A program made the position numbers and the translations under genes. A stretch of DNA of 5,857 bases from Actinomycetota bacterium. GTDB lineage: Bacteria > Actinomycetota > Acidimicrobiia > Acidimicrobiales > CADCSY01. Below are positions 4,919-5,857 of the stretch, in pieces (positions within the stretch are counted from its first letter, which is position 1; every line of letters begins with the position of its first letter). The stretch is taken from assembly GCA_019348335.1 (NCBI GenBank), contig JAHWJR010000124.1, positions 1 through 5,857 on the forward strand, given 5' to 3'. Under the pieces are notes generated by a model. It made no database searches and had not been told where the DNA came from. It saw only the letters and a list, made by a program, of their open reading frames with translations.

Positions 4919-5161
4919 GTGGGCCAAGCCGACTTCGACACGCCCGAGGATGCTGCGCTAGCCCCGTGGCGCGGTCCGGGCGCGACCGTGCGCGTCAAGA
5001 ACGTCGATGTCCGAGACGATCGTGCAGAGGTCATCCTCGACCTCGCCGCCTACCGTGACTTCGTCTACTGCGTCCGGCGAAACGGCCGTTGGAGGGAAGC
5101 GGTCTCCGGCAACGGGCCAACGATCGGTTGGGACGACCCGCAGCGGATCCAGGGGGAGTAG
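4919..5161 (+). CDS. Small conserved-looking hypothetical protein (80 aa)
   Basis: GTG 4919 to TAG 5159-5161. Codon use is strongly GC3-rich and sequence character is protein-like: acidic N-terminus (GQADFDTPEDAAL), Trp17, a beta-rich core VRVKNVDVRDDRAEVILDL (24-42), then FVYCVRRNGRWREAVSGNGP (48-67). The order 'W, beta pair with D-R-A-E-V, V-x-C-V-R-x-x-G-R-W-x-E-x-x-S-G-N-G' recalls small uncharacterised actinobacterial proteins, but I cannot name a family. There is no signal peptide or membrane segment, so it is cytoplasmic, perhaps a SnoaL/NTF2-like fragment or small beta protein. An ATG at 4911 is out of frame and gives no alternative. It is divergent from the ChrB operon; no functional link is shown. 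Confidence 0.75.
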   Translation: MGQADFDTPEDAALAPWRGPGATVRVKNVDVRDDRAEVILDLAAYRDFVYCVRRNGRWREAVSGNGPTIGWDDPQRIQGE

Positions 5162-5225
5162 TGGCAGCTACTGCAGAGTCGCCGCGCGGGCGAGACCGTG
5201 CTCGGCGTCGGTCGTGATCGGAACG

Positions 5226-5231
5226 GATAAT
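5226..5231 (+). promoter_or_regulatory. Possible -10 box GATAAT
   Basis: GATAAT, close to the TATAAT consensus, in an otherwise GC-rich stretch and at the border of the lower-GC segment. It ends 1 base before the GTG at 5233; if it is a real -10, transcription would begin inside the proposed coding region and the true start would lie downstream. No matching -35 is visible. Confidence 0.25.
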
Positions 5232-5232
5232 A

Positions 5233-5517
5233 GTGACTGGTCGCAGGGATTCCGAAGACGGAGGTCGTAAAGCGATAACTGGCTGCTGCTTAGACGAGAT
5301 AGGCATCGGCTGCTTACCTATTACGTGCATTGCCCTGTTAGCGGTTTACATTGTGAAGCGCCGGTTCCGCGGGTCCCCCTCGAGCGGAAGCGGATTCGTT
5401 GGTGACTTAGGTAACGCGGCCAGAGAACAAGTATCGAACCCAGGAGAGCGTGGCCGGCGTGCGGCGGTCATCGCCAACATATACGAAGAGCCGTCCACTG
5501 ATGAATGTGGTCCATGA
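5233..5517 (+). CDS. Small Cys-containing membrane protein, hypothetical (94 aa)
   Basis: GTG 5233 to TGA 5515-5517. A polar N-terminus leads to GCCLDEIGIGCLPITC (17-32; Cys18, Cys19, Cys27, Cys32) running into one hydrophobic segment (about 23-41), then the basic stop-transfer KRRFRG and a polar C-terminal tail with a Cys at position 92. This predicts a single-pass protein with the tail inside. No family recognised. Codon use is unlike the rest of the window: four of five Leu codons are TTA, three Ile codons are ATA, and AGA is used, suggesting recent transfer or relaxed selection. The start is uncertain: only a weak GGA lies 5 bases upstream, and the GATAAT just before GTG looks more like a -10 box. 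It shares a frame with the next small gene, with only this TGA and 24 bases between them. It may be one half of a broken gene. Confidence 0.45.
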   Translation: MTGRRDSEDGGRKAITGCCLDEIGIGCLPITCIALLAVYIVKRRFRGSPSSGSGFVGDLGNAAREQVSNPGERGRRAAVIANIYEEPSTDECGP

Positions 5518-5541
5518 CTATGGATCCTGGCTCATTGTTTG

Positions 5542-5718
5542 ATGGCGCGGCAGCCTAAGACGCCGGGATGTGGATGTTACGTGGTAGCCAGCGTCGTCGT
5601 AATCGGGAGCTTCCTGATTACCGTGTACGGCGGCGCTATCTACTTCCCAGCCGTCCTGTTCATCGCCAGTATCGCGTTGGTAGGCTATGTCGTTTACTGG
5701 CTCCTTCGGCTTCGGTAG
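5542..5718 (+). CDS. Small two-helix membrane protein, hypothetical (58 aa)
   Basis: ATG 5542 to TAG 5716-5718; TTG at 5539 is an alternative start. A short basic N-terminus (MARQPKTPG) precedes Cys10-Gly-Cys12, then two hydrophobic helices: about 13-28 (YVVASVVVIGSFLITV) and 33-55 (IYFPAVLFIASIALVG then YVVYWLL), closed by RLR. This is a convincing hairpin membrane protein although very short. There is no good Shine-Dalgarno site. Like the previous gene it has cysteines just before its first helix, lower GC, and the same reading frame, so the two may be tandem relatives or fragments of one interrupted gene. Family and function unknown. Confidence 0.5.
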   Translation: MARQPKTPGCGCYVVASVVVIGSFLITVYGGAIYFPAVLFIASIALVGYVVYWLLRLR

Positions 5719-5857
5719 ACCGGATGGAATCGCCCTACACTTTCGACCTGAGCGACTCACGGCTGCTGACCGGGTTATCGCGGCCACTAGGAGCAGCCCG
5801 TCCTCGAGCGAAAGCGGGTGACGGAGCGGCCCCGGGAGGCGCTCCGAATGCCGGCTA
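5719..5857 (+). other. Window end with competing weak frames, no firm gene
   Basis: Two overlapping frames look partly protein-like. One runs from ATG 5724 to the window edge (begins MESPYTFDLSDSRLLTG, then loses protein character). The other runs from ATG 5687 to TGA 5819-5821 (44 codons, containing GRPDGIALHFRPERLTAADR) and overlaps the end of the 58-residue gene by 32 bases. Neither has a convincing ribosome binding site, so neither is called. The second could be a frameshifted tail of the 58-residue gene. Confidence 0.35.
5822..5846 (+). terminator. Possible hairpin terminator without T-run
   Basis: CGGAGCG (5822-5828) and CGCTCCG (5840-5846) form a perfect 7-bp stem around an 11-base loop, just after the TGA at 5819-5821. 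No T-run follows, so if it is a terminator it is of the U-less type sometimes described in high-GC actinobacteria. Confidence 0.25.

Noticed and set aside
4642..5034. Minus-strand open frame of 130 codons through the intergenic region
   Set aside because: Overlaps the 80-residue gene antisense and runs through the hairpins; Ser/Pro/Arg-rich with no initiation signal.
5157..5193. Terminator after the 80-residue gene
   Set aside because: Only two 5-bp stems (AGTAG/CTACT and TCGCC/GGCGA) without a T-run; too weak to call.
5515..5517. TGA as a selenocysteine codon joining the two small membrane genes
   Set aside because: No SECIS-like hairpin is evident right after it and the aligned residue has no known redox context; a nonsense split or two genes is simpler.
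5518..5787. Minus-strand open frame of 89 codons
   Set aside because: Antisense to the two-helix membrane gene; its charged, motif-free product and lack of a ribosome binding site make it the weaker reading.

Overview
The window is GC-rich. Its compact, overlapping genes use GTG and TTG starts freely and there are hints of leaderless transcription, which suggests an actinomycetote (an Acidimicrobiia-like or other high-GC actinobacterial lineage). That placement is inferred from composition and gene style only.

Left part (1-4595, minus strand): one long operon read right to left. In order of transcription it holds a stand-alone ChrB N-terminal domain protein (4595-4122), a stand-alone ChrB C-terminal domain protein (4125-3694), a 12-TM-type MFS transporter (3697-2465), a small ABM-like alpha/beta-barrel protein (2468-2085), a second ChrB C-terminal domain protein (2088-1654), a DUF2148 iron-sulfur protein (1657-929) and a secreted YncE-like beta-propeller that leaves the window (896-<1). 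The first six genes are joined by five identical 4-base stop/start overlaps (ATGA or GTGA), so they are very likely one translationally coupled unit. The set looks like a metal or oxyanion (chromate-type) resistance module. ChrB is split in two, its C-terminal domain is present twice, and an MFS carrier stands where ChrA would be expected. The terminal Fe-S and propeller genes suggest a redox or envelope branch. The substrate is not shown by the sequence.

Middle (4596-4918): a divergent intergenic region rich in structure. It holds a -10-like box seven bases from the operon's GTG start, a 14-bp palindrome just upstream of that box, a strong composite hairpin with a mutually exclusive alternative pairing, a second perfect hairpin, and several copies of a GACAAY hexamer.

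Right part (4919-5857, plus strand): a well-formed 80-residue orphan gene, probably leaderless. It is followed by a stretch with visibly lower GC and foreign-looking codon use (TTA, ATA, AGA) that encodes two small Cys-bearing membrane proteins in the same frame, separated by a single TGA. The last 140 bases hold only weak competing reading frames and a 7-bp hairpin. No tRNA, rRNA, CRISPR array, transposase or integrase was seen.
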